From Rhodopseudomonas pentothenatexigens (GTDB taxonomy: Bacteria; Pseudomonadota; Alphaproteobacteria; Rhizobiales; Xanthobacteraceae): DNA of 64,000 nt. Numbering within the stretch: position 1 is the first letter of the stretch; each line of letters opens with the position of its first letter. The position numbers and the translations under genes are program-made. The DNA lies in NCBI RefSeq assembly GCF_900218015.1, contig NZ_UFQQ01000018.1, positions 28,331 to 92,330 on the forward strand, in the 5' to 3' direction. A model generated the notes under the pieces. It saw nothing but the letters and a program-made list of their open reading frames with translations. It searched no databases and was not told where the DNA came from. Positions 26,799-35,797 of the stretch are shown piece by piece.

Positions 26799-28046
26799 CT
26801 ACGCCCGCCCTTTGGTCGGGATCTGGTTGAACGGCACGTCCTTGTCGACCCGGATGTCGCCCGGCAGGCCGAGCACGCGCTCGGCGATGATGTTGCGCAG
26901 AATCTCGTCGGTCCCGCCTTCGACGCGGGTCGCCGGCGAACGCAGCAGCATCGCCTGAAACTTGCCGGCAACCTCCGCGTCTTCAGGCCCGCTGAGCACC
27001 CCCGCCGCGCCCTGCAGGTCGAGCGCGTACATCGCGACTTCCTGGATCATCGAACCGGCGACCAGCTTGCCGATCGAGTTTTCCGGGCCCGGACGCTGGC
27101 CCTTCGACAGCGCCGAGATCGAGCGGAACGAGGTGTAGCGCAGGCCGCTGGCCTTCACCGCCCAGTTCGCGAGCTTCGAACGCACCGCGCGGTCGTCGAG
27201 CGCGGGCGCGCCGTCGAGCGTCAGCGACGAGCAGTAGTCGAACAGCTCGGGGAAGCCGGTCGCGACATTGGCGCCGATCGACATCCGCTCGTTCATCAGC
27301 GTCGTCAGCGACACGTTCCAGCCGTCGCCGACTTCGCCGAGCCGCTGGCTGTCCGGAATCCGCACGTTGGTGAAGTACACCTCGTTGAAGTCGGAATTGC
27401 CGTTGGCCTGCTTGATCGGCCGCACCTCGACGCCTTCGCTCTTCATGTCGAGGAAGAACATCGTCAGACCCTTGTGCTTGGGCACGGTCGGGTCGGTGCG
27501 GGTGATCAGGATGCCGTAGTCTGAATAGTGCGCGCCGGAGGTCCAGATCTTCTGGCCGTTGATGACCCAGTCGTCGCCGTCCTTCTCGGCGCGCGTGCGC
27601 AGACCCGCGACGTCGGAGCCGCCGGCGGGTTCGGAGAACAACTGGCACCACACCTTCTCGCCGGAACCGAGCGGCGGCAGGTAGTGCCGCTTCTGCTCTT
27701 CCGACGCGTAGGCCATCATGGTCGGTCCGCACATGCCCTGGCCGATGATGAACATCGCCGTCAGCTTGCCGAACACGCCCTCTTCCTGCTGCCAGATCAC
27801 GCGCTCGATCGGCGAGGCGCCGCGGCCGCCATATTCCTTCGGCCAATGCGGCACGGCCCAGCCGGCATCCGCCTTCTTCTTCTGCCAGGCCTTGGCGACC
27901 TCGAGAATATTGGCGCCCTTCAGCACGACGCGGCCGAGCGACGCCTTGCGCAGCTCGTCCTCGTATTGCTTCGGCGCGTTGGCGTCGATCCAGGCACGCG
28001 CCTGAGCGCGGAATTCGGCTTCCTGCGGGGTATCGTCGAAGTTCAT
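26799..28046 (-). CDS. Acyl-CoA dehydrogenase (tandem paralogue 2)
   Basis: This 415-residue protein has the same domain signatures and nearly the same sequence as the gene just downstream (WCQLFSEPAGGSDVAGLRT, GPENSIGKLVAG, EGGTDEILRNIIAERVLGL). The start is set at the ATG encoding MNFDDTPQ, with GAGGATG upstream; an in-frame upstream ATG falls inside a repeat. The gene is bracketed by two family C repeats, a sign that it arose or moved by duplication. It probably acts with the smaller dehydrogenase upstream. Confidence 0.93.
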   Translation of the reverse strand: MNFDDTPQEAEFRAQARAWIDANAPKQYEDELRKASLGRVVLKGANILEVAKAWQKKKADAGWAVPHWPKEYGGRGASPIERVIWQQEEGVFGKLTAMFIIGQGMCGPTMMAYASEEQKRHYLPPLGSGEKVWCQLFSEPAGGSDVAGLRTRAEKDGDDWVINGQKIWTSGAHYSDYGILITRTDPTVPKHKGLTMFFLDMKSEGVEVRPIKQANGNSDFNEVYFTNVRIPDSQRLGEVGDGWNVSLTTLMNERMSIGANVATGFPELFDYCSSLTLDGAPALDDRAVRSKLANWAVKASGLRYTSFRSISALSKGQRPGPENSIGKLVAGSMIQEVAMYALDLQGAAGVLSGPEDAEVAGKFQAMLLRSPATRVEGGTDEILRNIIAERVLGLPGDIRVDKDVPFNQIPTKGRA

Positions 28047-28070
28047 CGGGTCATCCTCGAAAGCGTCCTC

Positions 28071-28151
28071 GTAGGATGGGTTGAGCGAAGCGAAACCCAT
28101 CGACGAAGTGAAGGCGAAAGATGGGTTTCGCTGACGCTCAACCCATCCTAC
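28071..28151. repeat. Dispersed palindromic repeat, family C
   Basis: GTAGGATGGGTTGAGC and GCTCAACCCATCCTAC form the outer arms, GCGAAACCCATC and GATGGGTTTCGC the inner arms. It is the second family C copy flanking the paralogue at 26799-28046. Confidence 0.85.
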
Positions 28152-28161
28152 AGAGCCGTCG

Positions 28162-29286
28162 TTACGCCGCGTTCTTCTGGCGCATCCGGTCGATCAGTTG
28201 ATCTTCCCAATACGACTGGCTGCCGAGGCTGAGCGCCAGCGCGTTGGCGCGGCGATAGTACAGATGGCAGTCGAATTCCCAGGTGAAGCCCATGCCGCCG
28301 TGCACCTGGATGTTCTGCTTGGCGCAGTGCTGGAACGCCTGGGTGGCGCTGATCCGCGCCGAGGCCGCGGCCTCGGGCAGCTCGGCCGCATCGGTCGAGA
28401 GCGCCCAGGCGCCGTAATAGGAGTTCGAACGCGCCAGCGTCGCCGAGACGTACATGTCGGCGAGGATGTGCTTGATCGCCTGGAACGAGCCGATCTGCCG
28501 GCCGAAGGCGATGCGGTCGAGCGCGTAGTCGCGGCCCATCTCCAGCGCACGGTCGGCGCCGCCGACCTGTTCGAACGCGATCAGCACCGCGGCGCGGTCC
28601 ATCACACGCGACAGGATGCTCCAGCCTTCATTGGCCGCGCCGAGCGGCTCGGCCTTGGCGCCCGCGAAGGTCAGTTCGGCCTGCTGCCGCGACGGATCGA
28701 CATTTTGCAACGCCTTGGCGGTGACGCCGGCCTTCAGGTCGACCAGGAACAGCGACACGTCGGTCTCGCGGCCGCTGGTACCGGTGCGCGCCGCGACGAT
28801 CGCGAAGTCGGCGATCGCGCCGTCGGCGACCGGCTTCTTGGTGCCGGTGAGCGTGCCGTTCGACACCGCGAGCTTGACGGCGGCCGGCGACGGATTGCCG
28901 GTGCCTTCGAACAGCGCCAGCGTGCCGATCGCCTCGCCAGACGAGATCTTCGGCAGCCACTTCTGCTTCTGCTCTTCCGAACCGGCGAGCAGCAGCGCTT
29001 CGGCGGCCAGATACACGGTCGACGAGAACGGCACCGGCGCCAGCACGCGGCCGAGCTCCTCGGCAATCACGCAGAGCTCGAGGTGGCCCGCACCGGTCCC
29101 GCCGTATTCCTCCGGAATCGCGACGCCGAGGAAGCCCATCTCGGCGAGGCCCTTCCACAGGTCGCGGTCGTAGTCCGCCTTGCCTTCGAGCACGGCACGC
29201 ACCGCCTTCGGCGAGCACTTCTCGGCAAGAAACCGCCGCGCCTGATCGCGCAGTTGCTTCTGATCGTCGGAGAAATCGAAATTCAT
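28162..29286 (-). CDS. Acyl-CoA dehydrogenase, smaller subunit type
   Basis: This 374-residue acyl-CoA dehydrogenase starts MNFDFSDDQKQLRDQARRFL and has the mid-domain substrate region and the C-terminal QVHGGMGFTWEFDCHLYYRRA. Its sequence differs clearly from the two tandem paralogues. In several beta-oxidation clusters, such as pimCD of Rhodopseudomonas, a large and a small acyl-CoA dehydrogenase work as a pair, and that is a likely arrangement here. It lies in the minus-strand operon. Confidence 0.92.
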   Translation of the reverse strand: MNFDFSDDQKQLRDQARRFLAEKCSPKAVRAVLEGKADYDRDLWKGLAEMGFLGVAIPEEYGGTGAGHLELCVIAEELGRVLAPVPFSSTVYLAAEALLLAGSEEQKQKWLPKISSGEAIGTLALFEGTGNPSPAAVKLAVSNGTLTGTKKPVADGAIADFAIVAARTGTSGRETDVSLFLVDLKAGVTAKALQNVDPSRQQAELTFAGAKAEPLGAANEGWSILSRVMDRAAVLIAFEQVGGADRALEMGRDYALDRIAFGRQIGSFQAIKHILADMYVSATLARSNSYYGAWALSTDAAELPEAAASARISATQAFQHCAKQNIQVHGGMGFTWEFDCHLYYRRANALALSLGSQSYWEDQLIDRMRQKNAA

Positions 29287-29334
29287 GGGCGTGTCTCGTT
29301 GGTTGTTAGGTGTTGACTGATTTCTTCAGAGTTC

Positions 29335-29434
29335 GTCATTCCGGGGCGCGCGGAGCGCGAGCCCGGAATCCATAACCACCGCAGGGAGTATGGATTCCGG
29401 GCCTGCGCCGCTGCGCGGCGCATCCCGGAATGAC
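29335..29434. repeat. Dispersed palindromic repeat, family A
   Basis: It runs from GTCATTCCGGGGCGCGCGG to GCATCCCGGAATGAC, with AGCCCGGAATCCATA and GTATGGATTCCGGGC inside. It lies inside the presumed operon, between the ligase and the small dehydrogenase. Confidence 0.85.
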
Positions 29435-29457
29435 GAACGATGGGTTGTTCAAATGTC

Positions 29458-31332
29458 TCACTGCAGCACCATCACATCCTGGTCCGGATGTTCGGCATAC
29501 AGCCGCTCGACCAATGCGGCGCGGCGTTCGAGGCCGGCGCGCTGGTTGATGTAGCCCTTGTCGGTGAGTTCGTTGCCGTCGATCGACGGCGGCTCGACCA
29601 TCAGCATCGCGCGCGCGATCCGCATCGAGCTGGCGCCCTCGACCTCGCGGTTGTGCTTCTCGAGGCCGGCGCGCAGCGCGGCGAGCACCGCCGGATGCTT
29701 GACCACGTCCTCGAAGCTGGCATTCGGATCGCCGATCATCACCCGGCAGGCGTTGAGATTGGGCCACGCCAGCAGCGCGATGTAAGCGCGGTCCTGTCCG
29801 GCCACCAGCGCGTCCTGGATCACCGGGCTTGCGGCAGCGATCGAGTCGGTGCGCACCGTGCTGACGTGAACGAAGGTGCCGGTCATCAGCTTGAAGTCTT
29901 CGGCGACGCGGCCGGCGAAGATGATGCCCTTCACCGGATCGTTCGGATCGACGAACACCCCGGCGTCGCCGATCTTGTAGAAGCCTTCTTCGTCGAACGC
30001 CTTCTCGGTGAGGTCCGGCTGGCCATGATAGCCCGGCATCACATTGACACCGCGCAGCCGCAATTCGTACTTGTCGCCGACCGGCAGCATCTTCAATTCG
30101 ACGCCGGGGAACGGCAGTCCGATCAGGCCGACACGCTCGGTGTCCCAATAGGTGCCGGTCGAAGTCGGCGAGGTCTCGGTCGAGCCCCAGCCGGTGTAGA
30201 ACACCAGCCGATGCCCGGTCGCACGCACCGCCAGCGCCTGCATCCGTTCGTAAAGATCGTCGGGCAATCGCGCGCCGCCATAGGCCATCAGCTGCATGTC
30301 CTTGAAGAACGACCGGCACAGCGCGTCGTCTTTCTCCATCGCGCTGGCGAGCGCCGCGTAGCCGGCCGGCACGTTGGCGTAGTAGGTCGGGGAGATCTCA
30401 CGCAAATTACGCAGCGTCTCTTCGATCTGGCCCGGCACCGGCCGACCGTCGTCGATGTACAGCGTGCCGCCCTCGATCAAGAGCGGATTGAACGCCGCGT
30501 TGCCGCCCATGGTGTGATTCCACGGCATCCAGTCGAGCTGCACCGGCGGCGGACCGTTGGGATCACGCGGCCGCACCTGCATCATCATCGCGGCGTTGGC
30601 GCACATCATGCGCTGGGTGTTGATCACCGCCTTCGGCATCCCGGTCGAGCCGGAGGTGAACAGGAACTTGGCGACGGTGTCCGGCGTGATCTTCGCGATC
30701 GAGGCTTCGACGTCGGGCGTCACCTTGGTGGCCGCCATCTCGTCGAACGACAGGCTGGGGATGCCGTCGGCCGTCCCCTCGACGTGAATCACCGTGACGC
30801 CGGTCAGATCCAGCGCGTGCAGTGCCTTGGTGAAGGGCGCGCCGTTCTGCACCATCACCGCCGCCGGCTTCACCAGGTCGAACAGATATTTCAGCTTGAG
30901 GTGATCGTGGCTCATCAGCGAATACGCAGGCGACACCGGCGCGGTCGGAATCCGCGCCTGCATCGCCGCCATCATCATCAGCGCGAATTCGATCGAATTG
31001 CCGGACAGCACCGTCAGCGGCCGGCCTTCCGGCAGCTTCAGGTCGAGCAGCGCCTGGGTCAGCGAGTCGACGATGCGCTTGGCCGCGCCATAACTTACCT
31101 TGCGCCACTGCCGGTCTTGTCCCTTGCGCTGCGCCAGCCAGACGTGATCGGGACGCTGCTTCGCCCACTTCGCCAGCGCCATCGGCAGGTCGGGATCGTG
31201 GTCCATCAGCGGAAAACGCGACTTCATCACGATGACGCCGCCCTCGCGGCGATCGACCTCGATCTCGCGCGGCAGCCAGTTCACCTTGCGGAAGGGCGGC
31301 TTGGTCAGCACCGCGGCTGCGCTGGCAGTCAT
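29458..31332 (-). CDS. Acyl-CoA ligase resembling feruloyl-CoA synthase
   Basis: This 624-residue adenylate-forming enzyme has the ATP-binding loop FLFTSGSTGMPKAVINTQ and the core motif YTGWGSTETSP. Its long N-terminal region (MKSRFPLMDHDPDLPMALAKWAKQRPDHVWLAQR, then APVSPAYSLMSHDHLKLKYL) matches feruloyl-CoA synthases rather than fatty-acid ligases. It would activate an aromatic or branched acid with CoA. The start at 31332 follows GGGAG; an in-frame upstream start would extend it by 13 residues. The exact substrate is inferred from the family only. Confidence 0.85.
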   Translation of the reverse strand: MTASAAAVLTKPPFRKVNWLPREIEVDRREGGVIVMKSRFPLMDHDPDLPMALAKWAKQRPDHVWLAQRKGQDRQWRKVSYGAAKRIVDSLTQALLDLKLPEGRPLTVLSGNSIEFALMMMAAMQARIPTAPVSPAYSLMSHDHLKLKYLFDLVKPAAVMVQNGAPFTKALHALDLTGVTVIHVEGTADGIPSLSFDEMAATKVTPDVEASIAKITPDTVAKFLFTSGSTGMPKAVINTQRMMCANAAMMMQVRPRDPNGPPPVQLDWMPWNHTMGGNAAFNPLLIEGGTLYIDDGRPVPGQIEETLRNLREISPTYYANVPAGYAALASAMEKDDALCRSFFKDMQLMAYGGARLPDDLYERMQALAVRATGHRLVFYTGWGSTETSPTSTGTYWDTERVGLIGLPFPGVELKMLPVGDKYELRLRGVNVMPGYHGQPDLTEKAFDEEGFYKIGDAGVFVDPNDPVKGIIFAGRVAEDFKLMTGTFVHVSTVRTDSIAAASPVIQDALVAGQDRAYIALLAWPNLNACRVMIGDPNASFEDVVKHPAVLAALRAGLEKHNREVEGASSMRIARAMLMVEPPSIDGNELTDKGYINQRAGLERRAALVERLYAEHPDQDVMVLQ

Positions 31333-31381
31333 GTTTTCGTCTCCCGTCGTTTCGGCCTCTTGCCGGGCCAACGTTGATTGG

Positions 31382-32188
31382 TCAGCGATTGCCGTAGACC
31401 GGCTTGCGCTTCTCGAGGAACGCGGCGACGCCTTCCTTGAAATCCTCCGAGCGCGAACACAGTACCTGATTGCGATCTTCCATCGCGATCACCTGCTCGA
31501 TCGAGCCGGCATCAACCGCCATGTTGAGGCACTCCTTCGACAGCCGCAAACCGACCGGCGACGCCGCCATCATCGCATCGACGAACGGCTGCGCCGCGGC
31601 TTCGAGCTGATCGTCTTCCACCAGTTCGGACACGAGCCCGGTCATCAGCGCGCGCTCGGCGCCGATGAAGCGGCCGGTGAGGATCAGCTCGGACGCCACC
31701 GAGACGCCGACCAGGCGCGGCAAAAAGTAGCTGGTGCCGATGTCGCAGCCGCCGAGGCCGAGCTTGATGAACGCACAGTTCATTCGTGCGCTGCGGCCTG
31801 CGATCCGGACGTCGGAAGCCAGCGCCAGCGCGAAGCCGCCGCCGGCCGCGGCGCCGCGGATCAGCGCGATGATCGGCTGCGGGCAGCGCCGCATCAGCAT
31901 CACGATGTCGGCGATCCGGCGCTGCGAATCCAGCGACTCGGTGACGCCGGGCGTGGCGTTCTCGCCGGCGCGACGCGCCATCGCGTGTTTGAGATCGAGG
32001 CCGGCGCAGAAATTGGCGCCCGCGCCCTTCAGCACCACGACGCGGGTCTTGCGGTCGCGCTGCAGCCGGCCGAAATAATCGTTGAGCGCATCGATCAGGC
32101 TGGGATCGAGAGCATTGAGGCTGTCCGGCCGATTGAGCGTCACCCAATCGACCCCGTCACGATGATCGACCAGCAAGGCCTCGGTCAC
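31382..32188 (-). CDS. Enoyl-CoA hydratase/isomerase
   Basis: This 268-residue crotonase-fold protein has oxyanion-hole segments GANFCAGLDLKHA and GAAAGGGFALALASDVRIA. The active-site segment reads FIKLGLGGCDIGTSYFLPRL, with Asp where PaaG-type isomerases also carry Asp. It would hydrate or isomerise the enoyl-CoA formed by the neighbouring dehydrogenases. The start is GTG. It lies between the ligase gene and the SDR gene, on the same strand. Confidence 0.9.
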   Translation of the reverse strand: MTEALLVDHRDGVDWVTLNRPDSLNALDPSLIDALNDYFGRLQRDRKTRVVVLKGAGANFCAGLDLKHAMARRAGENATPGVTESLDSQRRIADIVMLMRRCPQPIIALIRGAAAGGGFALALASDVRIAGRSARMNCAFIKLGLGGCDIGTSYFLPRLVGVSVASELILTGRFIGAERALMTGLVSELVEDDQLEAAAQPFVDAMMAASPVGLRLSKECLNMAVDAGSIEQVIAMEDRNQVLCSRSEDFKEGVAAFLEKRKPVYGNR

Positions 32189-32410
32189 GCCGTCACTCCC
32201 GTCAATTCTTGTTCTTATACGCCGCTGCTGCGACGTTTAGTCGGATCGCCGTTCCGGCGATAGTCGCTCCCCTCCCAAATACAGGGAAAGAAACAGTCCT
32301 GCGCGCTTCGAATTCCGCCGCGCGAGAGATCGTCAATCTATCACGAACTACACGCGGCGGAGATCGAAGACTCACCCTCTCCCGAAATCGAAAGGGTGAG
32401 AAGTGCGCGT

Positions 32411-33169
32411 TTAGCGCGGCGCCATGCGGATGGCGCCGTCGAGACGGATGGTCTCGCCGTTCAGCATCGGGTTCTCGACGATCTGCACCGCGAGCGAGGC
32501 GTATTCCGACGGATCGCCGAGGCGGGCCGGATGCGGCACCTGGGCGCCGAGGCTCTTGCGGGCGTCTTCCGACAGGCCCATCAGCAGCGGGGTGAGGAAC
32601 AGGCCCGGCGCGATGGTCATGACGCGGATGTTCATCGACGCGAGGTCGCGCGCCACCGGCAGGGTCATGCCGACGATGCCGCCCTTCGAGGCGGAGTAAG
32701 CGGCCTGGCCGATCTGACCGTCGAACGCCGCGACCGAGGCGGTGTTGATGCAGACGCCGCGCTCTTCGCCGATGGTCGGCGCGCTCTGCATGCGCTCGGC
32801 GACGAGCCGGATGCAGTTGAAGCTGCCGATCAGGTTGACGTTGATGATGCGCGAGAAGTGGTCGAGCGGATAGGCGCCGTTCTTGCTGACGGTCTTCACC
32901 GCGCCGCCGATGCCGGCGCAGTTCACCAGCACGCGGACGATGCCGTGCGCGGCTTCGGCCTTGGCGATCGCTTCCTTGACCGGAGCTTCCTGCGACACGT
33001 CGCCGACACAGGCGACGCCGCCGATCTCGGCCGCGACCTTCTCGGCGTTGTCCTTGTTCATGTCGAGCACGGCGACCTTGGCGCCCTTGGCGGCCATCGC
33101 CCGCGCGGTCGCGGCGCCGAGCCCCGAACCACCGCCGGTGATGAGAACGGAGACGTCTTTCAACTGCAT
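32411..33169 (-). CDS. 3-hydroxyacyl-CoA dehydrogenase, short-chain (SDR) type
   Basis: This 252-residue SDR has the NAD-binding [11 protein letters not shown], the NAG-like NCAGIGG, the catalytic Ser in NTASVAA and the Tyr/Lys pair AAYSASKGG. The length and the [17 protein letters not shown] style suggest the type II (HSD17B10-like) 3-hydroxyacyl-CoA dehydrogenases, which use NAD. The start at 33169 follows AGGGAT. It is the first enzyme gene downstream of the TetR gene and supplies the second oxidation of the beta-oxidation cycle. Confidence 0.9.
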   Translation of the reverse strand: MQLKDVSVLITGGGSGLGAATARAMAAKGAKVAVLDMNKDNAEKVAAEIGGVACVGDVSQEAPVKEAIAKAEAAHGIVRVLVNCAGIGGAVKTVSKNGAYPLDHFSRIINVNLIGSFNCIRLVAERMQSAPTIGEERGVCINTASVAAFDGQIGQAAYSASKGGIVGMTLPVARDLASMNIRVMTIAPGLFLTPLLMGLSEDARKSLGAQVPHPARLGDPSEYASLAVQIVENPMLNGETIRLDGAIRMAPR

Positions 33170-33625
33170 TGGATATCCCTTTCCTTGGGCGCTTTCTTGA
33201 AGCCTGGTCTCGGACGACACCGCTCGCCGCCTTTTACGAGCGGTCGGGCCGATGCGTCCCGTGTGGTTATTGCGCTGTTGGTCCGGGCCTTCAACAGCCC
33301 CTTGGGCGTTTCCCCGATGGTTGTGGCCGGCAAAAGGCGCGACGTAGGCCGCTCCCGATCCGGTTCGAGGTCTCTCCCTGGGTGGCGTTTCGTTGAGCTC
33401 GCGTTCCGACAGATTGCTTGGGCGTTTCCTGGCGTTTTCTTCTTATAGAGACACGAACAATGTCCCGGGGGTGCCTGAAGCTCCATTCCGCCTGCCTTCT
33501 GACGGGCAGGTTCCGTGAACTGGTCCTTGGGCGTTATTGTTGTTGTTCGGATTTCCTTGGCTTGTCCCGGGTCTGGATTGGAAGGTCTCTGAAGTTGGGT
33601 GGGGTCGTTTCTTCTTGTTGTTAGC
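33170..33625. other. Long leader between tetR and the beta-oxidation genes, with periodic octamer
   Basis: This 456-bp non-coding stretch lies between two minus-strand genes. The octamer CTTGGGCG occurs four times, starting at 33184, 33301, 33417 and 33526, in contexts such as CTTGGGCGTTTCC. On the transcribed strand the motif reads AAACGCCCAAG. The plus strand is T/G-rich, so a minus-strand transcript would be A/C-rich. A TATAAG on the minus strand near 33443-33448 may mark a promoter. No protein-coding frame is convincing. Confidence 0.6.
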
Positions 33626-34333
33626 TCAGGAGCCGTCGGCGGAGGGCTGACGCGCTTTGTTCGTCAGCAACCCGCCGAGGACGATCTTTTCGATGTGCAC
33701 CACATAGGCACGGCAGACTTCTTCGGTCACCGGTCCGACGCCGGCAGCGCGCATCATGGTCTGCCGGCCGAAGAACAGGTGATCGCAGGCGCCGATCAGC
33801 GTGGTGTAGAACAGCACCGGATCGACCTCGCGGAAATCGCCGCTGGCGACGCCCTCGGCGAGCAGCCGGCGATGGAAGTCGAGCAGCGGACCGACGAAGA
33901 ACTTGGTGACCTCGTCGGCGGCTTCGCGGTTCGAACCGTGCAGCAGATAGTGGATCAGCCGGTTCAGATACGGAAACTGGTGATAGGCCTTGATGATGCC
34001 GGCGATGTGCAGCTTCATCTTGGTGGTCGGCGACAGCGGCTGCGTCAGCAGGAAATCGAGATGTGTCATCTCGTTGGCGGCGTCGCGCTCGAGCAACGCG
34101 AGCAGCAGACCGTCCTTGTTGCCGAAGTGATACTTCACCAGCGCGGCGTTGACGCCGGACTTCTGCGCGATATCGGCCAGCGAGATCTCGACCGAGTTGC
34201 GCTCGATCATCAGTTCGCCCGCCGCAACCAACAGCTTCTCGGCGGTGGAATTCTTCACCGCCGGTACCTTGGTAGCTACAGAATGGTGGAGATGCGCTGC
34301 CATTGCCGTCGGACTTACAGCATCGTTTGACAT
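33626..34333 (-). CDS. TetR family transcriptional regulator
   Basis: This 235-residue protein has an N-terminal TetR HTH (SLADIAQKSGVNAALVKYHFGNKDGLLLALL, about residues 51-81) and an all-helical ligand domain. It lies between the minus-strand beta-oxidation genes and the divergent thiolase. TetR proteins of this kind sense acyl-CoAs and repress their operon, and a dyad suitable as operator lies just upstream of its own start. An N-terminal extension of about 30 residues precedes the HTH. Confidence 0.9.
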   Translation of the reverse strand: MSNDAVSPTAMAAHLHHSVATKVPAVKNSTAEKLLVAAGELMIERNSVEISLADIAQKSGVNAALVKYHFGNKDGLLLALLERDAANEMTHLDFLLTQPLSPTTKMKLHIAGIIKAYHQFPYLNRLIHYLLHGSNREAADEVTKFFVGPLLDFHRRLLAEGVASGDFREVDPVLFYTTLIGACDHLFFGRQTMMRAAGVGPVTEEVCRAYVVHIEKIVLGGLLTNKARQPSADGS

Positions 34334-34342
34334 GGCTCAAGC

Positions 34343-34360
34343 GTTAATTGATCGATTGAC
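34343..34360. promoter_or_regulatory. Candidate TetR operator between tetR and thiolase
   Basis: GTTAATTGATCGATTGAC is an 18-bp dyad in which seven of nine base pairs are symmetric around GATC. It lies 10 bp upstream of the tetR start in the 101-bp divergent gap and could control both directions. TetR-family operators often have this size. Confidence 0.5.
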
Positions 34361-34434
34361 TAAATCCGGCCCCGCCACTTAAATCGCCGCGGTCCGAAAC
34401 CCGCACCCAACAATCAGCTTCAGGGAGAAAACTC

Positions 34435-35610
34435 ATGGCCGAGGCCTATATCGTCGCCGCCGCCCGCACCGCCGGCGGCCGCAAGGGAGGCCGCCTCGCC
34501 GGCTGGCATCCGGTCGATCTCGCCGCCTCCGTCATCAATGCGCTGGTCGACCGCTCGGGCGCCGCGCCGGATCAGATCGAAGACGTGATCATGGGCTGCG
34601 TCGGCCAAGGCGGCGAGCAGGCCGTCAATGTCGGCCGCAACGCGGTGCTGGCCTCGAAGCTGCCGGAAAGCGTGCCGGGCACTTCGGTCGACCGGCAGTG
34701 CGGCTCGTCGCAGCAGGCGCTGCATTTCGCCGCACAGGCGGTGATGGCCGGCACCATGGACATCGTGATCGCCGCCGGCGTCGAGTCGATGACCCGCGTG
34801 CCGATGGGCTCGCCGAGCATCCTCGCCGCCAAGGCCGGGCTCGGCAACTACAAGAGCCCGAAGATGGAAGAGCGCTACCCGAACATCCAGTTCAGCCAGT
34901 TCACCGGCGCCGAGATGGTGGCGAACAAGTACAATCTGTCGAAGGACGAGCTCGACGAATTCGCGTTCAACAGCCACCAGCGCGCGATCGCCGCGACGCA
35001 AGCCGGCAAGTTCAAGGACGAGATCATCCCGCTCGAGATCACCCGTGCCGACGGCTCGACCGACATCCACCACATCGACGAAGGCATCCGCTTCGACGCG
35101 ACGCTGGACGGCATCAAGGGCGTCAAGCTGATCAACGAGAACGGCGGCAAGCTGACCGCGGCGACCGCCAGCCAGATCTGCGACGGCGCCTCCGGCGTCG
35201 TGGTGGTCAACGAGAAGGGCCTGAAGCAGCTCGGCGTGCAGCCGCTGGCGCGAATCCACCACATGACGATGCGCGGCGGCGATCCGGTGATCATGCTGGA
35301 AGCTCCGCTGCCCGCCACCGAATACGCGCTGAAGAAGGCCGGGATGAAGATCGACGACATCGACCTGTTCGAGGTCAACGAAGCGTTCGCGTCGATCCCG
35401 ACCGCGTGGCTGAAGGCGACCGGTGCCGATCCGGCGCGGCTCAACGTCAACGGCGGCGCGATCGCGCTCGGCCACCCGCTCGGCGGCTCCGGCACCAAGC
35501 TGATGACCACGCTGATCCACGCGCTGAAGCAGAACAACAAGCGCTACGGCCTGCAGACGATGTGCGAAGGCGGCGGCATGGCCAACGTCACCATCGTCGA
35601 ACGGCTGTAA
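34435..35610 (+). CDS. Acetyl-CoA acyltransferase (thiolase)
   Basis: This 391-residue thiolase cleaves 3-ketoacyl-CoA. The nucleophile Cys89 (DRQCGSSQQ), His347 (GHPLGGSG) and Cys377 (MCEGGGMAN) are all present, as is NEAFAS. The start follows CAGGGAG. The gene is divergent from tetR and supplies the last step of the beta-oxidation cycle encoded on the other strand. Confidence 0.95.
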   Translation: MAEAYIVAAARTAGGRKGGRLAGWHPVDLAASVINALVDRSGAAPDQIEDVIMGCVGQGGEQAVNVGRNAVLASKLPESVPGTSVDRQCGSSQQALHFAAQAVMAGTMDIVIAAGVESMTRVPMGSPSILAAKAGLGNYKSPKMEERYPNIQFSQFTGAEMVANKYNLSKDELDEFAFNSHQRAIAATQAGKFKDEIIPLEITRADGSTDIHHIDEGIRFDATLDGIKGVKLINENGGKLTAATASQICDGASGVVVVNEKGLKQLGVQPLARIHHMTMRGGDPVIMLEAPLPATEYALKKAGMKIDDIDLFEVNEAFASIPTAWLKATGADPARLNVNGGAIALGHPLGGSGTKLMTTLIHALKQNNKRYGLQTMCEGGGMANVTIVERL

Positions 35611-35626
35611 AGACAACAAGCAGCAG

Positions 35627-35745
35627 ACCTCATCCTGAGGAGCCCGGCACGGCCCGAAGGGCTGAGCCGGGCGTCTCGAAGGATGAGCCCAATACCCTCA
35701 TGGTTCGAGACGCGCGCCTGACGGCGCGCTCCTCACCCTGAGGTT
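35627..35745. repeat. Dispersed palindromic repeat, family D
   Basis: ACCTCATCCTGAGGAGC at the left is mirrored by GCTCCTCACCCTGAGGT at the right. Inside, GTCTCGAAGGATGAG and CTCATGGTTCGAGAC pair imperfectly. It separates the thiolase from the second ligase. A partial copy lies at 26652. Confidence 0.8.
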
Positions 35746-35797
35746 CAGTGCCAGACAGAGCGGAAACAATCCGCCGCATCACCGAGAGGGAATTCCC

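Noticed and set aside
25362..28232. Long plus-strand frames opposite the acyl-CoA dehydrogenases
   Set aside because: Both duplicated genes produce the same type of antisense frame, which follows from the codon pattern of the real genes.
25374..33169. The pimFABCDE pimelate operon
   Set aside because: The large/small dehydrogenase pair is similar in style, but a fused hydratase/hydroxyacyl-CoA dehydrogenase (PimF type) is missing and the ligase resembles feruloyl-CoA synthase.
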